This document shows positions 45,648-55,940 of a DNA stretch of 64,000 bases, one piece after another. Each line of letters begins with the position of its first letter. Position 1 is the stretch's first letter. Source of the DNA: Aestuariibaculum sediminum (GTDB taxonomy: Bacteria > Bacteroidota > Bacteroidia > Flavobacteriales > Flavobacteriaceae); contig NZ_JACVXB010000005.1 of assembly GCF_014596945.1 (NCBI RefSeq), forward strand, positions 124,001 through 188,000, read 5' to 3'. The notes beneath the pieces were generated by a model. It saw nothing but the letters and a program-made list of their open reading frames with translations, had not been told where the DNA came from and made no database searches. A program made the position numbers and the translations under genes.

Positions 45648-46436
45648 ATGAAACACCTCAAATACCTGCTCACCTTTATAACGCTATCGACATTTTCACA
45701 AGAATTTATTAATTCATCATTTATTAAAGAGATACCTTTAGAAGCCGACAGATTTATTGGTGTAAGTAATTTTGAAGACACCTATTATATATATGACAAT
45801 GTGCTTTTTAAAAAAGCTAAAAACTCCAAAGGCATTGATGTAGGCTATAATAATTTCCAGTTAGGAAACATTACCTCTGTGAACACATTTAATCCTTTAA
45901 AAATAAACTTATTCTACAAAGATTTCAATACGGTAATAATTCTTGATAATCGTATGGCTGAAATATACAAGATTGATTTTAATAGTTTAAAAGAACAAAA
46001 ATATGTTACCCATGTTTCAACTGGTTTCGATAACACGATATGGGTATTTAACCAAAACACGCAACAGCTGGAATTATTCGATTATAAAACACTTACAACA
46101 CGCGTAAAATCGACTCCTATACAAAGTCCTGTTTTAGATATTAAAAGCAACTACAATACGTGCTGGGTTTTAACCGAAGCGCATTTATATGTTTACAATT
46201 ATTTTGGAAGCCTCATAAAAAAAATTAACAACCAAGGCTTCAGTATCTTGCAACAAAGCAACGAAAATATAACTTTAAAGAAAGACAATGCTCTATTTTA
46301 TTTGGAGCATGAATCAGATGAAATTATTCCTGTTAAATTACCAAATTTGTTAATAAATGAGTTTTATGTAACCAATGAAACCTTGTATATTTACAACAAC
46401 GAAACCCTACACGAATACCATTTAAAAATCAACTAA
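45648..46436 (+). CDS. Conserved flavobacterial exported hypothetical protein
   Basis: I do not recognise a functional family. It is 262 residues with a signal peptide (MKHLKYLLTFITLSTFSQEF). The rest is rich in aromatic and beta-strand-like repeats such as YYIYDNVLFKK, TVIILDNRMAEIYKI, IWVFNQNTQQLELFDYKT and CWVLTEAHLYVYN, a spacing that suggests a beta-propeller. The next gene, a deoxynucleoside kinase, starts four bases after its stop, so the two are co-transcribed. A near-consensus -7 TACCTTTT lies about 100 bases upstream. Confidence 0.7.
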   Translation: MKHLKYLLTFITLSTFSQEFINSSFIKEIPLEADRFIGVSNFEDTYYIYDNVLFKKAKNSKGIDVGYNNFQLGNITSVNTFNPLKINLFYKDFNTVIILDNRMAEIYKIDFNSLKEQKYVTHVSTGFDNTIWVFNQNTQQLELFDYKTLTTRVKSTPIQSPVLDIKSNYNTCWVLTEAHLYVYNYFGSLIKKINNQGFSILQQSNENITLKKDNALFYLEHESDEIIPVKLPNLLINEFYVTNETLYIYNNETLHEYHLKIN

Positions 46437-46440
46437 AGTT

Positions 46441-47055
46441 ATGCATATAGCTATTGCCGGAAATATTGGCGCTGGAAAAACCACACTTACAAAATTACTT
46501 GCAAAACACTACCATTGGGAAGCACAACTAGAAGATGTTGTAGACAACCCCTATTTAGACGATTTTTATAACCAAATGGAACGCTGGAGTTTCAACTTAC
46601 AAGTATACTTTTTAAACAGTCGTTTCCGTCAAATATTACAAATTCGTGAAAGCGGAAAAGATATTATACAAGACCGAACCATATACGAAGATGCACATAT
46701 TTTTGCGCCTAATCTTCATGCTATGGGCTTAATGACAAATCGTGATTTTGAAAATTACCGTTCGCTTTTCGATTTAATGGAATCCTTAGTTCAGGGCCCC
46801 GATATTTTAATATACTTAAGAAGCTCTATTCCTAATTTAGTATCTCAAATCCAAAAACGTGGTCGCGAATACGAAAACTCTATCAGCATTGACTATTTAA
46901 GTCGATTAAACGAACGCTATGAAGCCTGGATACACGGTTATAACAAAGGCAAATTATTAATAATTGATGTCGACAAATTAGACTTTGTATCGAACCCTGA
47001 AGACTTAGGGCATGTTATAAACACTATTGATGCCGAAATAAACGGTTTATTTTAG
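46441..47055 (+). CDS. Deoxynucleoside kinase
   Basis: This cytoplasmic kinase phosphorylates deoxyadenosine or deoxyguanosine for nucleotide salvage. P-loop GNIGAGKTT is at residues 7-15, lid and base-binding parts are RWSFNLQVYFLNSRF (about residue 48) and IIQDRTIYEDAHIF (about 75), where the DR pair is expected to be catalytic, and a lid region is KRGREYENSI (about 140). At 204 residues it has the length of bacterial dNKs. Base preference cannot be fixed by eye. Confidence 0.93.
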   Translation: MHIAIAGNIGAGKTTLTKLLAKHYHWEAQLEDVVDNPYLDDFYNQMERWSFNLQVYFLNSRFRQILQIRESGKDIIQDRTIYEDAHIFAPNLHAMGLMTNRDFENYRSLFDLMESLVQGPDILIYLRSSIPNLVSQIQKRGREYENSISIDYLSRLNERYEAWIHGYNKGKLLIIDVDKLDFVSNPEDLGHVINTIDAEINGLF

Positions 47056-47171
47056 ACAACACTTCAAACCAATTATCTACTAACTATTAAGGTTTTAACA
47101 TTTAATTACCATTTTTAACGTTAGCGAATTAATATTTTCGTGGCTTATTAAACACTCGATTAATTTAACCC

Positions 47172-49703
47172 ATGAAAAAAATTACACTAATGGTTTTGTT
47201 TGCTTTAATAGCAAACATTGCTAGGGCTCAGGATCAGACTGAAAAAATAACTCCAACGCCCAATTACAAATTAGCCACCAAGTTTTCACCACGAAATCTT
47301 GCCAAAATGGTACATTCAACAAAAGTGAGCCCGCATTGGCTGGAGAACGGCAATCGCTTTTGGTACCAATACAAGACAACCGAAGGCTCAAATTATTACA
47401 TTGTTGATGCCGACAAAAAAACCAAAAAGAAACTCTTCGATAATGCTAAAATGGCCAAATGGTTAACCGAGATTACAAAAGACCCTTACGATGCGAAGCA
47501 TTTACCTCGATTTAATTTTGAATTTGTTGACAACGATACTGCAATACGTTTCAAGATAACCTCAAATGAAGAGGTTGAAGTTGTTGAAGAGGAAAAACAA
47601 ACAAAAAACACAGACACCACGCAAACAGACTCTTTAAAATCTAAAAAAGAAATAAAGAAAGCTCCAAAAATGGAGAAGAAAAAATACTATTTAGAATACA
47701 AATTAGGAGCTAATGGTTTAACAATTTTAGAAAACGAAAAAGACAAAAAAGAACCATGGAAAAAATGGGCTAATGTCGCTCCGGATAGTACAGTGGTTTT
47801 ATATTCAAAAAACCACAATTTGTATTGGATGGACAAAGAAAACTTTCTAAAAATAGTTAAAAACCCAAAAGATACGACAGTAGTAGAACACCAGTGGACC
47901 ACCGATGGTGTTAGATATTATGGTTATGGAGGCAGCGACAAGGAAGAAAGCAATCCAACAAAACCAACAGACACGACCAAAAAGGAAGCTATTTCTGGTT
48001 ATTGGTCGCACAACTCGAAAAAATTTATTTTCAAGAGAAACGATTCCAGACACATAAAAGATTTATGGGTAATCAACTCGGTTGCCAAAGGACGACCAAC
48101 ACTAGAAACCTACAAATATCACATGGCTGGCGAGCCTGAATTTTATAAAAGCAAATTGTTAATTTTCGACATAGCTTCTAAAGATATTACAACAGTACAA
48201 ACCGATAGCACGACGCAGCAAACCCTTGCCGTTTATTCCCATAAATACAAGAAGAACGATAAATCGGAACATAAACCTCGATTATTGTTATCTAAAAAAG
48301 ATAAAATTTATTTTAGTTCGGTAAGTCGCGACCGAAAAAAGCTTGACATTCACGTCGCCGATATAAACACAGGAGAAGTAAAAACCTTAATTGAAGATCA
48401 TTTTAACACATTTGTAGATAAAAAAGATATTGTTTTACTAAATAACGAATCTGAAATACTACACTGGTCGGAACGTGACGGATGGGCACATTTTTATTTA
48501 TATGATGCCAGCGGTAAATTAAAAAACCAAGTAACCACAGGAGAATTTCATGTTGAAAATTTCCTGGGAATTGATGAAAATACGCGTCAAATATTCTTTA
48601 CCGCCACAGGAGTCAATAAAGATGAAGATCCTTACTACGAACATTTATACAAAGTAAATCTTAACGGCAGTGGCCTTAAATGTTTAAACGAAGGCGACTA
48701 TAACACAGAAATCGACTTATCTGCATCTAACCAATACTTTGTTAGCAACTACTCTAGGGTAAATACGGTGCCAAAATCGGAACTTAGAAATAGTAACGGA
48801 TCGGTTATTTTGAATTTAGAAGAAGCCGATTTATCGCAACTTATGGCTTCAGGATACAAATTCCCAGAGCCCTTTAAGGTAAAAGCTGCCGACGGCATTA
48901 CCGATTTATACGGGGTTATATACAAACCTTTCGATTTCGATGAAACCAAAACCTATCCAATTCTGGAATATGTTTATCCAGGACCTCAAACCGAAGCAGT
49001 AAACAAATCTTTTTCAGTTAGCATGCATAATACCGACCGTATGGCTCAAGTAGGGTTTATTGTAATTACCGTTGGAAATCGTGGTGGACACCCATCACGT
49101 TCAAAATGGTATCACACCTATGGTTACGGCAATTTAAGAGATTATGGCTTGGAAGATAAGAAATACGTAGCCGAGCAGTTAGCCGACCAATACAGCTACA
49201 TCGATATCGACAAAGTTGGTATATACGGTCACTCTGGAGGTGGATTTATGTCTACTGCTGCCATGCTGGTATACCCTGACTTTTTTAAAGTAGCTGTATC
49301 TTCTGCAGGTAATCACGACAACACCATTTACAACAGTTGGTGGAGTGAAACGCATCATGGTATTAAAGAAGTAAAAGGAAAAGGCGACAACATTTCTTTT
49401 AAATACGACATAGACAAAAATCAGTCGTTGGCCAGAAATCTTAAGGGTAAACTCATGCTTGTAACAGGTGATATTGACAATAATGTACACCCCGCCTCGA
49501 CCATTCGTGTTGCTGATGCTTTAATAAAAGCAAATAAAAGATTCGATTTTATGATTATGCCAGGACAGCGTCATGGCTTTAGCTATATGTATGAATATTT
49601 CTTTTGGTTAAAAGCCGACTATTTCAGCAAACATTTATTAGGCGTTGAAGTTACTGATACAGACATAAAAGAGATTAACATCGACATACCCAGAAAACGT
49701 TAA
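47172..49703 (+). CDS. S9-family peptidase (dipeptidyl peptidase IV-like)
   Basis: An exported serine peptidase that cleaves N-terminal dipeptides or oligopeptides. The signal peptide ends near ANIARAQ. An N-terminal beta-propeller extends to about residue 560 and includes a Lys-rich, low-complexity insert near residues 140-175. The catalytic triad is Ser688 in GHSGGG, Asp769 in DIDNNV, and His801 in GQRHGF. At 843 residues it is longer than DPP IV, owing to the insert. It stands alone and ends in a strong terminator. Confidence 0.93.
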   Translation: MKKITLMVLFALIANIARAQDQTEKITPTPNYKLATKFSPRNLAKMVHSTKVSPHWLENGNRFWYQYKTTEGSNYYIVDADKKTKKKLFDNAKMAKWLTEITKDPYDAKHLPRFNFEFVDNDTAIRFKITSNEEVEVVEEEKQTKNTDTTQTDSLKSKKEIKKAPKMEKKKYYLEYKLGANGLTILENEKDKKEPWKKWANVAPDSTVVLYSKNHNLYWMDKENFLKIVKNPKDTTVVEHQWTTDGVRYYGYGGSDKEESNPTKPTDTTKKEAISGYWSHNSKKFIFKRNDSRHIKDLWVINSVAKGRPTLETYKYHMAGEPEFYKSKLLIFDIASKDITTVQTDSTTQQTLAVYSHKYKKNDKSEHKPRLLLSKKDKIYFSSVSRDRKKLDIHVADINTGEVKTLIEDHFNTFVDKKDIVLLNNESEILHWSERDGWAHFYLYDASGKLKNQVTTGEFHVENFLGIDENTRQIFFTATGVNKDEDPYYEHLYKVNLNGSGLKCLNEGDYNTEIDLSASNQYFVSNYSRVNTVPKSELRNSNGSVILNLEEADLSQLMASGYKFPEPFKVKAADGITDLYGVIYKPFDFDETKTYPILEYVYPGPQTEAVNKSFSVSMHNTDRMAQVGFIVITVGNRGGHPSRSKWYHTYGYGNLRDYGLEDKKYVAEQLADQYSYIDIDKVGIYGHSGGGFMSTAAMLVYPDFFKVAVSSAGNHDNTIYNSWWSETHHGIKEVKGKGDNISFKYDIDKNQSLARNLKGKLMLVTGDIDNNVHPASTIRVADALIKANKRFDFMIMPGQRHGFSYMYEYFFWLKADYFSKHLLGVEVTDTDIKEINIDIPRKR

Positions 49704-49733
49704 AACTCACCAATTCTTAAGGTGAAAATATAT

Positions 49734-49771
49734 AAAAAAAAGCCACACCTAAAAAGGTGTGGCTTTTTTTT
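49734..49771. terminator. Bidirectional terminator between S9 peptidase and hppA
   Basis: Stem AGCCACACCT (49741-49750)/AGGTGTGGCT (49755-49764), loop AAAA, with A-run before and T-run after. It serves both converging genes. Confidence 0.9.
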
Positions 49772-49790
49772 ATATAATTAAGATTACAAA

Positions 49791-52178
49791 TTAACCTTCA
49801 GCTTCAATTTCAATCTCTTTACTTATTTTTTTTACATGAATAGCTTGTGCTTCATTATTAGATAACTCGTCGATACTGGCTTGAACCTGAGCTTCACTTC
49901 CTTCGAAAGTTTCATAAGTTGTCGATGTTTCACCATTTGAAGTCGACACAGTAGTTACTATAGCTTTAACAGTACCATCTTCGTTATCCGTCATACTCAC
50001 ATTTATTTCTTTTGCTGCATCTAATTGGTTTTCAGCGTAAGCGGTATCACCATCTAATGATAACGCAATACTAGGAGCAATAACCAATGCAACAACACTC
50101 ATCAGTTTTAATAAAATATTTAATGACGGGCCAGATGTATCTTTAAACGGGTCTCCTACAGTATCACCTACTACAGCAGCCTTATGTGCATCACTTCCTT
50201 TTCTTCCTTGCTCTTCAATAGTCTTTTTAGCATTATCCCATGCGCCACCAGCATTGGACTGGAAAATGGCCATAAGCACACCACAAGTGGTTACACCTGC
50301 CAATAAACCTCCAAGCATTTCGGCTCCTCCAATAAAACCAACAGCTACAGGTACAGCAATAGCTAGTAAACCAGGTAAAACCATTTCTTTAATTGAGGCT
50401 TGGGTTGAAATAGCCACACATTTTTCGTATTCTGCCAAACCATCGGCTTCATCAAATATTTTTCTATCAGCTTCAGAAGCCTTAGTCATATCTGAATCGT
50501 ATTTACGCATCACTTCTAATGCCGCTTTCAATTGAGGAATATCTCTAAACTGACGACGCACCTCTTCAATCATAGCCATAGCCGCACGCCCTACAGCATT
50601 CATTGATAACGCTGAAAACACAAATGGCAACATACCACCAACTAATAATCCCGCCATAATATCTGGCTGAGATACATCGATAGCAGTAACATTTGCCGTT
50701 TCCATAAACGCCGCAAATAAAGCTAATGCCGTTAAAGCTGCGGAAGCGATAGCAAATCCCTTTCCAATAGCTGCAGTTGTATTACCCACAGCATCTAATT
50801 TATCGGTACGTTCACGTACTTCGCTAGGTAATTCAGCCATCTCGGCAATACCTCCAGCATTATCTGAAATTGGCCCGTATGCATCTACTGCAAGCTGAAT
50901 TCCTGTATTGGCTAACATACCAACGGCTGCAATAGCAATACCATATAACCCCGCAAAATAATGTGCCACTAAAATTGCTGCAGCAATTAAAAGTATAGGT
51001 ATCATGGTAGACATCATACCTATACCTAAACCAGCAATAATGTTGGTTGCCGACCCTGTTTCAGATTGCCTAACAATAGAATTTACTGGTTTTTTACCCG
51101 TTCCTGTATAATACTCTGTTACTTTACCTACTAGTAATCCAGCAACTAATCCTGCGATAGTAGCCCAAAACACACCCATGGCTGTATATTCTATACCTTT
51201 AAACACATACGATTCTGGTAAAAGGGCATTAATTATAAAATACGACGCCACAACCATTAGGCCCGCAGAGCCAAACTCACCAATATTTAATGCTGATTGT
51301 GGATTACCTCCCTCTTTTACTTTCACAAAAAAGGTCCCTATAATTGACATTAAAATTCCAATAGCAGCCAATACCAAAGGTAAATACACAGCACCAAGGC
51401 CATTAAAATCGGTTGTTGTTATTAAAGCCCCAAGAACCATAGTACCTATAATAGATCCTACATACGATTCGAATAAATCGGCCCCCATTCCAGCTACATC
51501 ACCCACATTATCACCTACATTATCGGCAATAGTTGCAGGATTCAAAGGATGATCTTCTGGAATACCAGCTTCAACCTTACCTACTAAATCGGCGCCCACA
51601 TCGGCAGCTTTGGTATAAATACCTCCACCAACACGCGCAAATAATGCGATAGATGAAGCTCCAAGTGAAAAGCCTGAAAGTACATTAAGCACTTCATTTA
51701 TACCCCAGCCCATTTCGCTGTAAATCAAAAATAAGCCACTTAATCCTAGTACACCAAGCCCTACTACACCTAAGCCCATTACAGCACCTCCTGCAAAGGC
51801 TACTTCAAGCGCTTTACCTAAGGACGTTCTTGCTGCACTCGTTGTTCTTACATTTGCTTTAGTAGCTACTTTCATACCTATAAAACCGGCCATAGCAGAG
51901 CAAATGGCTCCGACAATAAATGAAACTGCAACCATGCCATTGGAGCCTTCTTCAGAGCTTCCTTTAAAGAAAAGCAAAATGGCAACTGCAATAACAAATA
52001 CTGATAATATTTTATATTCAGCTTTGAGAAAAGACATAGCCCCATCGGCTATATTTTTGGCGATTTTAATCATTTTTTCATTGCCCTGATCCTGTTTCGA
52101 GACCCAGGCACTTTTAATAAATACAAATACTAATGCCAATACCCCAAAAAGCGGTAGAAAGTTCACTATTAATTCCAT
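49791..52178 (-). CDS. hppA: Membrane-bound ion-pumping pyrophosphatase
   Basis: It uses pyrophosphate to pump protons or sodium across the inner membrane. It is 795 residues with about 16 hydrophobic segments and the family motif [33 protein letters not shown] region at about residues 190-225. GNTTAA (about residue 465) has Ala where K+-independent forms have Lys, so it is the K+-dependent type. The C-terminus ends with about 90 hydrophilic residues (from about 705, [12 protein letters not shown]-like) beyond the last helix; most relatives end soon after. Ion specificity (Na+ or H+) is not certain. The soluble pyrophosphatase gene lies 132 bases upstream on the same strand. Confidence 0.95.
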   Translation of the reverse strand: MELIVNFLPLFGVLALVFVFIKSAWVSKQDQGNEKMIKIAKNIADGAMSFLKAEYKILSVFVIAVAILLFFKGSSEEGSNGMVAVSFIVGAICSAMAGFIGMKVATKANVRTTSAARTSLGKALEVAFAGGAVMGLGVVGLGVLGLSGLFLIYSEMGWGINEVLNVLSGFSLGASSIALFARVGGGIYTKAADVGADLVGKVEAGIPEDHPLNPATIADNVGDNVGDVAGMGADLFESYVGSIIGTMVLGALITTTDFNGLGAVYLPLVLAAIGILMSIIGTFFVKVKEGGNPQSALNIGEFGSAGLMVVASYFIINALLPESYVFKGIEYTAMGVFWATIAGLVAGLLVGKVTEYYTGTGKKPVNSIVRQSETGSATNIIAGLGIGMMSTMIPILLIAAAILVAHYFAGLYGIAIAAVGMLANTGIQLAVDAYGPISDNAGGIAEMAELPSEVRERTDKLDAVGNTTAAIGKGFAIASAALTALALFAAFMETANVTAIDVSQPDIMAGLLVGGMLPFVFSALSMNAVGRAAMAMIEEVRRQFRDIPQLKAALEVMRKYDSDMTKASEADRKIFDEADGLAEYEKCVAISTQASIKEMVLPGLLAIAVPVAVGFIGGAEMLGGLLAGVTTCGVLMAIFQSNAGGAWDNAKKTIEEQGRKGSDAHKAAVVGDTVGDPFKDTSGPSLNILLKLMSVVALVIAPSIALSLDGDTAYAENQLDAAKEINVSMTDNEDGTVKAIVTTVSTSNGETSTTYETFEGSEAQVQASIDELSNNEAQAIHVKKISKEIEIEAEG

Positions 52179-52243
52179 ATTAGTTCGTTGGTTTTAGTTA
52201 ATAAAAATTTTTAATTCCGCTAAAAATAGGAAAATATAAGTGA

Positions 52244-52274
52244 TAAAAAAAGCCACCTTTAATTAAAGATGGCT
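52244..52274 (-). terminator. Terminator of ppa
   Basis: Imperfect stem AGCCACCTTTAA/TTAAAGATGGCT with a T-run on the minus strand, 36 bases after the ppa stop codon. It suggests ppa and hppA are separate transcripts in part. Confidence 0.75.
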
Positions 52275-52310
52275 CATATAATGATAGGAAATATTATTAA
52301 TCTAATAATA

Positions 52311-52835
52311 CTAGATAGTAAACGTTCTCTTTTTCTTATGATCGCTTTCCTCGTAACGTTTTACACACTCGTGATAAATTCTAACGGCATCTTCGGCATT
52401 ACCCCATCCACCTGTATCTACTTTCTTTTTTTCTAAATCTTTGTAAACCTGAAAAAAGTGCTCAATTTCTTTTAATCTGTGCGGATTTAAATCACTGATA
52501 TCCATCTTTTTACTCCAAATCGGATCAGATACAGGTACACAAATAACTTTTTCATCCGGCCCTTTTTCGTCGGTCATGTAAAACACACCAATTGGTCTAA
52601 CTTCCATAACCACCATTGGATATGTTGGCTGATGTCCTAATACTAAAACATCTAAAGGATCTTGATCTAATGCTAAAGTTTCTGGAATAAAACCGTAATC
52701 ACCAGGATACATCATAGATGAAAACAACATGCGATCAAATCGGATTTTGTGTAATGTAAAATCGTACTCGTATTTATTTCTACTTCCCTTAGGGATTTCA
52801 ATTAAAACATCAAATGTTACTTGCTCGTTACTCAT
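52311..52835 (-). CDS. ppa: Inorganic pyrophosphatase (family I)
   Basis: It hydrolyses pyrophosphate in the cytoplasm. It is 174 residues; metal-binding motif DYGFIPETLALDQDPLDVLVL holds the D-x-D-P-x-D signature (about residue 62). EIPKGSRNKYEYD begins the catalytic core. It is the usual length. Its presence beside a membrane pyrophosphatase gives the cell two ways to remove pyrophosphate. Confidence 0.95.
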   Translation of the reverse strand: MSNEQVTFDVLIEIPKGSRNKYEYDFTLHKIRFDRMLFSSMMYPGDYGFIPETLALDQDPLDVLVLGHQPTYPMVVMEVRPIGVFYMTDEKGPDEKVICVPVSDPIWSKKMDISDLNPHRLKEIEHFFQVYKDLEKKKVDTGGWGNAEDAVRIYHECVKRYEESDHKKKRTFTI

Positions 52836-52856
52836 TATAATTCGTATTTAGTCGTG

Positions 52857-52890
52857 CAAATGTACTGAACACTGATGCATTAAGCAACAA
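52857..52890 (-). promoter_or_regulatory. Predicted promoter of ppa
   Basis: Minus strand TACATTTG (52857-52864) is an exact TAnnTTTG -7 box; TTG (52885-52887) lies 20 bases upstream, the spacing expected in Bacteroidetes. The start codon is 22 bases downstream. Confidence 0.65.
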
Positions 52891-53085
52891 TTCGTTAGTA
52901 TTTATAATGATAATTTAAACTAAAACGTTTGAACTCTTTTTCTTATAGAATTCAATATTTTATTCATGAATATAATCTCATAATAATAGTTTATAAATTT
53001 TTGTAATAATTGCTTTTCAAATCATTACTAAACAACTAAAACAATTCATTATATTGTAGTTTCATTGTGACTAATTTAAATTATT

Positions 53086-55314
53086 ATGCGTTTACATTAC
53101 TTAATAATAAGTGTAGTTTGTACAATCTTTAGTACGTATGCACAAACTAAACCATGGCAAGGCAAATTTGAGCCTATTGATCATATGATAGCTCCGCCAA
53201 ACACCTATCGAACTGCGAGTGGTGCTCCGGGGCATGACTACTGGCAGCAACGCGCAGACTACCAAATTAAAGCAACCATTAACGAAAAAACTAACGTACT
53301 TACCGGCGACGAAACTATAACCTACCATAATAATTCACCCGATGACTTAAATTATTTATGGATTCAGTTAGAGCAAAATATCAATAAAAAAGAAAATCCA
53401 GATTTTGGAGATATTAAAGGAAATATTCAGGAGAATATGAGTGCCCGACAAATGCAGTTTCTTACCAGAGCTATCGATTTTCCTGCCGGGTATTCTATAC
53501 GATATATTAACGACGCTTCTGGAAATCCTTTAAAAGCATTGGTTAACAACACCATGATGAAAGTTATTCTTAGTACACCTTTAAAATCGGGGGATTCCAT
53601 GAGTTTTTCTTTAGGTTGGTCTTACCCGATTACCGACAGAAGCATGTTTTTACTGTCTCGCGAGGGTTATGAATACTTCCCCGAAGACAACAATTCTATT
53701 TACTTAATCGCGCATTGGTTTCCTAGAATGGCCGTATACAACGATACCGAAGGCTGGCAAAATCAGCAATTCAGGCGACTTGGAGAATTCGCATTAGAAT
53801 TTGGAGATTACGATGTTGAAATAACCGTTCCCGACGATCATATTATTGCAGCAACAGGAGAGCTTCAAAACCCTGAAAATGTTTTAACAAAAACACAACG
53901 CCAGAGGTTAGAAAAAGCGAAATCATCATTTGAAAAACCACTTCTAATCATCAATAAAGGTGAAGCCGAGGCCAATGAAAAAAAGAGGAGTTCAAAAACT
54001 ATCACATGGAAATTTAAAGCCAAAAATGTTAGAGATTTTGCTTTTGCATCCTCCAGAAAATTTATGTGGGATGCACAGGCTGTTAAACTTGAAACCCATA
54101 CGGTTATGGCCATGTCGTTTTTCCCGAAAGAAGGTCTTCCTGTATGGCACGAAGAATCGACTAAGGCGGTTAAAAATGCTTTAGAAGTGTACTCCGAAGC
54201 TACTTTCGAGTACCCGTACCCTGTTGCTATTTCGGTAAACACTTCTAATGTGGGCATGGAATTCCCTATGATAAGTTTTAATGGTGGACGACCAAAAGAT
54301 GGTAAAATGAGTGATGCCGCAAAACAAGGTATGATAGGAACAATTGTTCATGAAGTTGGACATATCTGGTTCCCTATGATTGTAAGCAGCGATGAGCGCA
54401 AATGGATGTGGATGGACGAAGGCTTAAATACCTTTTTACACCAACGTACCATAGCCGAACGCTATCCAGAATTCAGCCATACAACACCCAAAAGTATTGT
54501 ACCGTTTATGAGTGGTGATAAAAATATTCTACGCCCAATAATGACAACTTCCGACAATGAATTACTAAAGCAATTTGGAAACAACTTTTATCAAAAGCCT
54601 ACAGTGGGACTGCAAATGCTGCGCCATTCTATAATTGGTAAAGAATTATTTGATCAGGCATTCAAAGAGTATGCGAATCGCTGGAAATACAAACACCCCA
54701 ATCCTGGTGATTTGTTCAGAACCCTTGGAGATGCTACCGCAACCGATTTAGATTGGTTTTTTAGAGGTTGGTTTTTTACTACAGACCACGTAGACATGGA
54801 ATTAAGCAACGTAAAATGGTACAAAGTATATGAAGAAAACCTAAACATTGAAGACCAACAAAAGAAAAAATCGGTTAAAATAGAAGGCAACAGTGTCGCA
54901 GAACAAGCAAAAGACTTTTCGAACGGACCTGATACTATTACCGTAACAAATTCGTCTGATGGTGAATATGGAGGGTTTTTATCCAGACTTGATGATGCTG
55001 AAGTGCGCAAACAACTTAAAAATAAAAACATTTACGACGTTACTATAAAGAATATAGGAGGCCTAATCATGCCCGTTACCATTGAATGGATATATACGGA
55101 TGGAACTTCTGAAATAGAAAAACTACCTGCCGACATTTGGCGTCTTAATGAATACGAAGTTACTAAAACCTTTGTCAAAGAAAAAGAAGTTAAATCCCTG
55201 AATTTAGACCCAAATTTTGAATTTGCTGATACCGATATGACCAACAACAGTTTTCCGAAAACAGAAAATAAATCGGATTTCGATAGTTTTAAGGAAAATC
55301 TGAGATCTAATTAA
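53086..55314 (+). CDS. M1-family metallopeptidase
   Basis: This secreted zinc aminopeptidase-like protein has a signal peptide ending near IFSTYAQT. The zinc site is HEVGH at residues 422-426, with Glu445 in DEGLNTF, 19 residues after, as in M1 peptidases. The N-terminal domain has YHNNSPDDLNYLWIQLEQN, a typical beta-saddle. The C-terminal part after residue 560 has no clear helical M1 domain and is a beta-rich domain common in Bacteroidetes M1 proteins. At 742 residues it is a normal length. The following small lipoprotein gene is 16 bases away. Confidence 0.92.
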   Translation: MRLHYLIISVVCTIFSTYAQTKPWQGKFEPIDHMIAPPNTYRTASGAPGHDYWQQRADYQIKATINEKTNVLTGDETITYHNNSPDDLNYLWIQLEQNINKKENPDFGDIKGNIQENMSARQMQFLTRAIDFPAGYSIRYINDASGNPLKALVNNTMMKVILSTPLKSGDSMSFSLGWSYPITDRSMFLLSREGYEYFPEDNNSIYLIAHWFPRMAVYNDTEGWQNQQFRRLGEFALEFGDYDVEITVPDDHIIAATGELQNPENVLTKTQRQRLEKAKSSFEKPLLIINKGEAEANEKKRSSKTITWKFKAKNVRDFAFASSRKFMWDAQAVKLETHTVMAMSFFPKEGLPVWHEESTKAVKNALEVYSEATFEYPYPVAISVNTSNVGMEFPMISFNGGRPKDGKMSDAAKQGMIGTIVHEVGHIWFPMIVSSDERKWMWMDEGLNTFLHQRTIAERYPEFSHTTPKSIVPFMSGDKNILRPIMTTSDNELLKQFGNNFYQKPTVGLQMLRHSIIGKELFDQAFKEYANRWKYKHPNPGDLFRTLGDATATDLDWFFRGWFFTTDHVDMELSNVKWYKVYEENLNIEDQQKKKSVKIEGNSVAEQAKDFSNGPDTITVTNSSDGEYGGFLSRLDDAEVRKQLKNKNIYDVTIKNIGGLIMPVTIEWIYTDGTSEIEKLPADIWRLNEYEVTKTFVKEKEVKSLNLDPNFEFADTDMTNNSFPKTENKSDFDSFKENLRSN

Positions 55315-55330
55315 ACAAATCCCAAATTAT

Positions 55331-55867
55331 ATGAACACTAAACCTTTAAAACTATTATTCATCTTCACTTGTTTTATTCTATTACAAAATTGTGGTGGAG
55401 CGAAAGATGATGACTGTACAAAAGAAGCAAAAATTACAAATTATTACTACGTTAACAATCAATCCTATAGCTATGAAAGTACCATTGAAATCCCTTGCGA
55501 CTTTCCTGATCCTGAACCTGTAGAAATTGACATTCCTATTTTAGATAACTTTACTTATGAAATTATTAGCTTTATTTATACCAAAGACACAGGCAATAAC
55601 ACATCTCGGTTACAGTTTGAAATAAAATTAATAAACAATAACGATTTTGCTGTTGAAGGTGTTCCTGTTATAACCATGAAAACTCCCGAATTAGAATTTT
55701 CATCGAATTATTATGCTTCAAAGTCACCTAATAATTGTTATAAACTCGATGCAAACTCATCGTGCACTTTAAGTTACGACGAAGAAGCATCATTAGATTT
55801 AGGTGTATCAAATTCTATAGAAATTATTAATGTAGAATATTATTTAACCAAAAAAATTTCTTCTTAA
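55331..55867 (+). CDS. Small lipoprotein of unknown function
   Basis: I do not recognise a family. It is 178 residues with a signal ending in LLQNC (Cys21), a non-strict lipobox. Four later Cys residues (residues about 28, 58, 137, 148) could form disulfides. The pattern after the linker is beta-rich and acidic, like an immunoglobulin-type fold (IPILDNFTYEIISFIY, RLQFEIKLINNNDF). It is co-oriented 16 bases after the M1 peptidase gene and ends with a terminator. Confidence 0.6.
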   Translation: MNTKPLKLLFIFTCFILLQNCGGAKDDDCTKEAKITNYYYVNNQSYSYESTIEIPCDFPDPEPVEIDIPILDNFTYEIISFIYTKDTGNNTSRLQFEIKLINNNDFAVEGVPVITMKTPELEFSSNYYASKSPNNCYKLDANSSCTLSYDEEASLDLGVSNSIEIINVEYYLTKKISS

Positions 55868-55876
55868 AAAATAACA

Positions 55877-55908
55877 AAACCCCAAAAAGTAAAAGCTTTT
55901 TGGGGTTT
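55877..55908 (+). terminator. Terminator after the M1 peptidase operon
   Basis: Stem AAACCCCAAAAAG (55877-55889)/CTTTTTGGGGTTT (55896-55908) around a six-base loop. It is a strong stem, with only a short T-tail, and may also serve the convergent outer-membrane factor gene. Confidence 0.75.
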
Positions 55909-55940
55909 ACAATCAAACACTATTAACCAATTAGGGAGGG

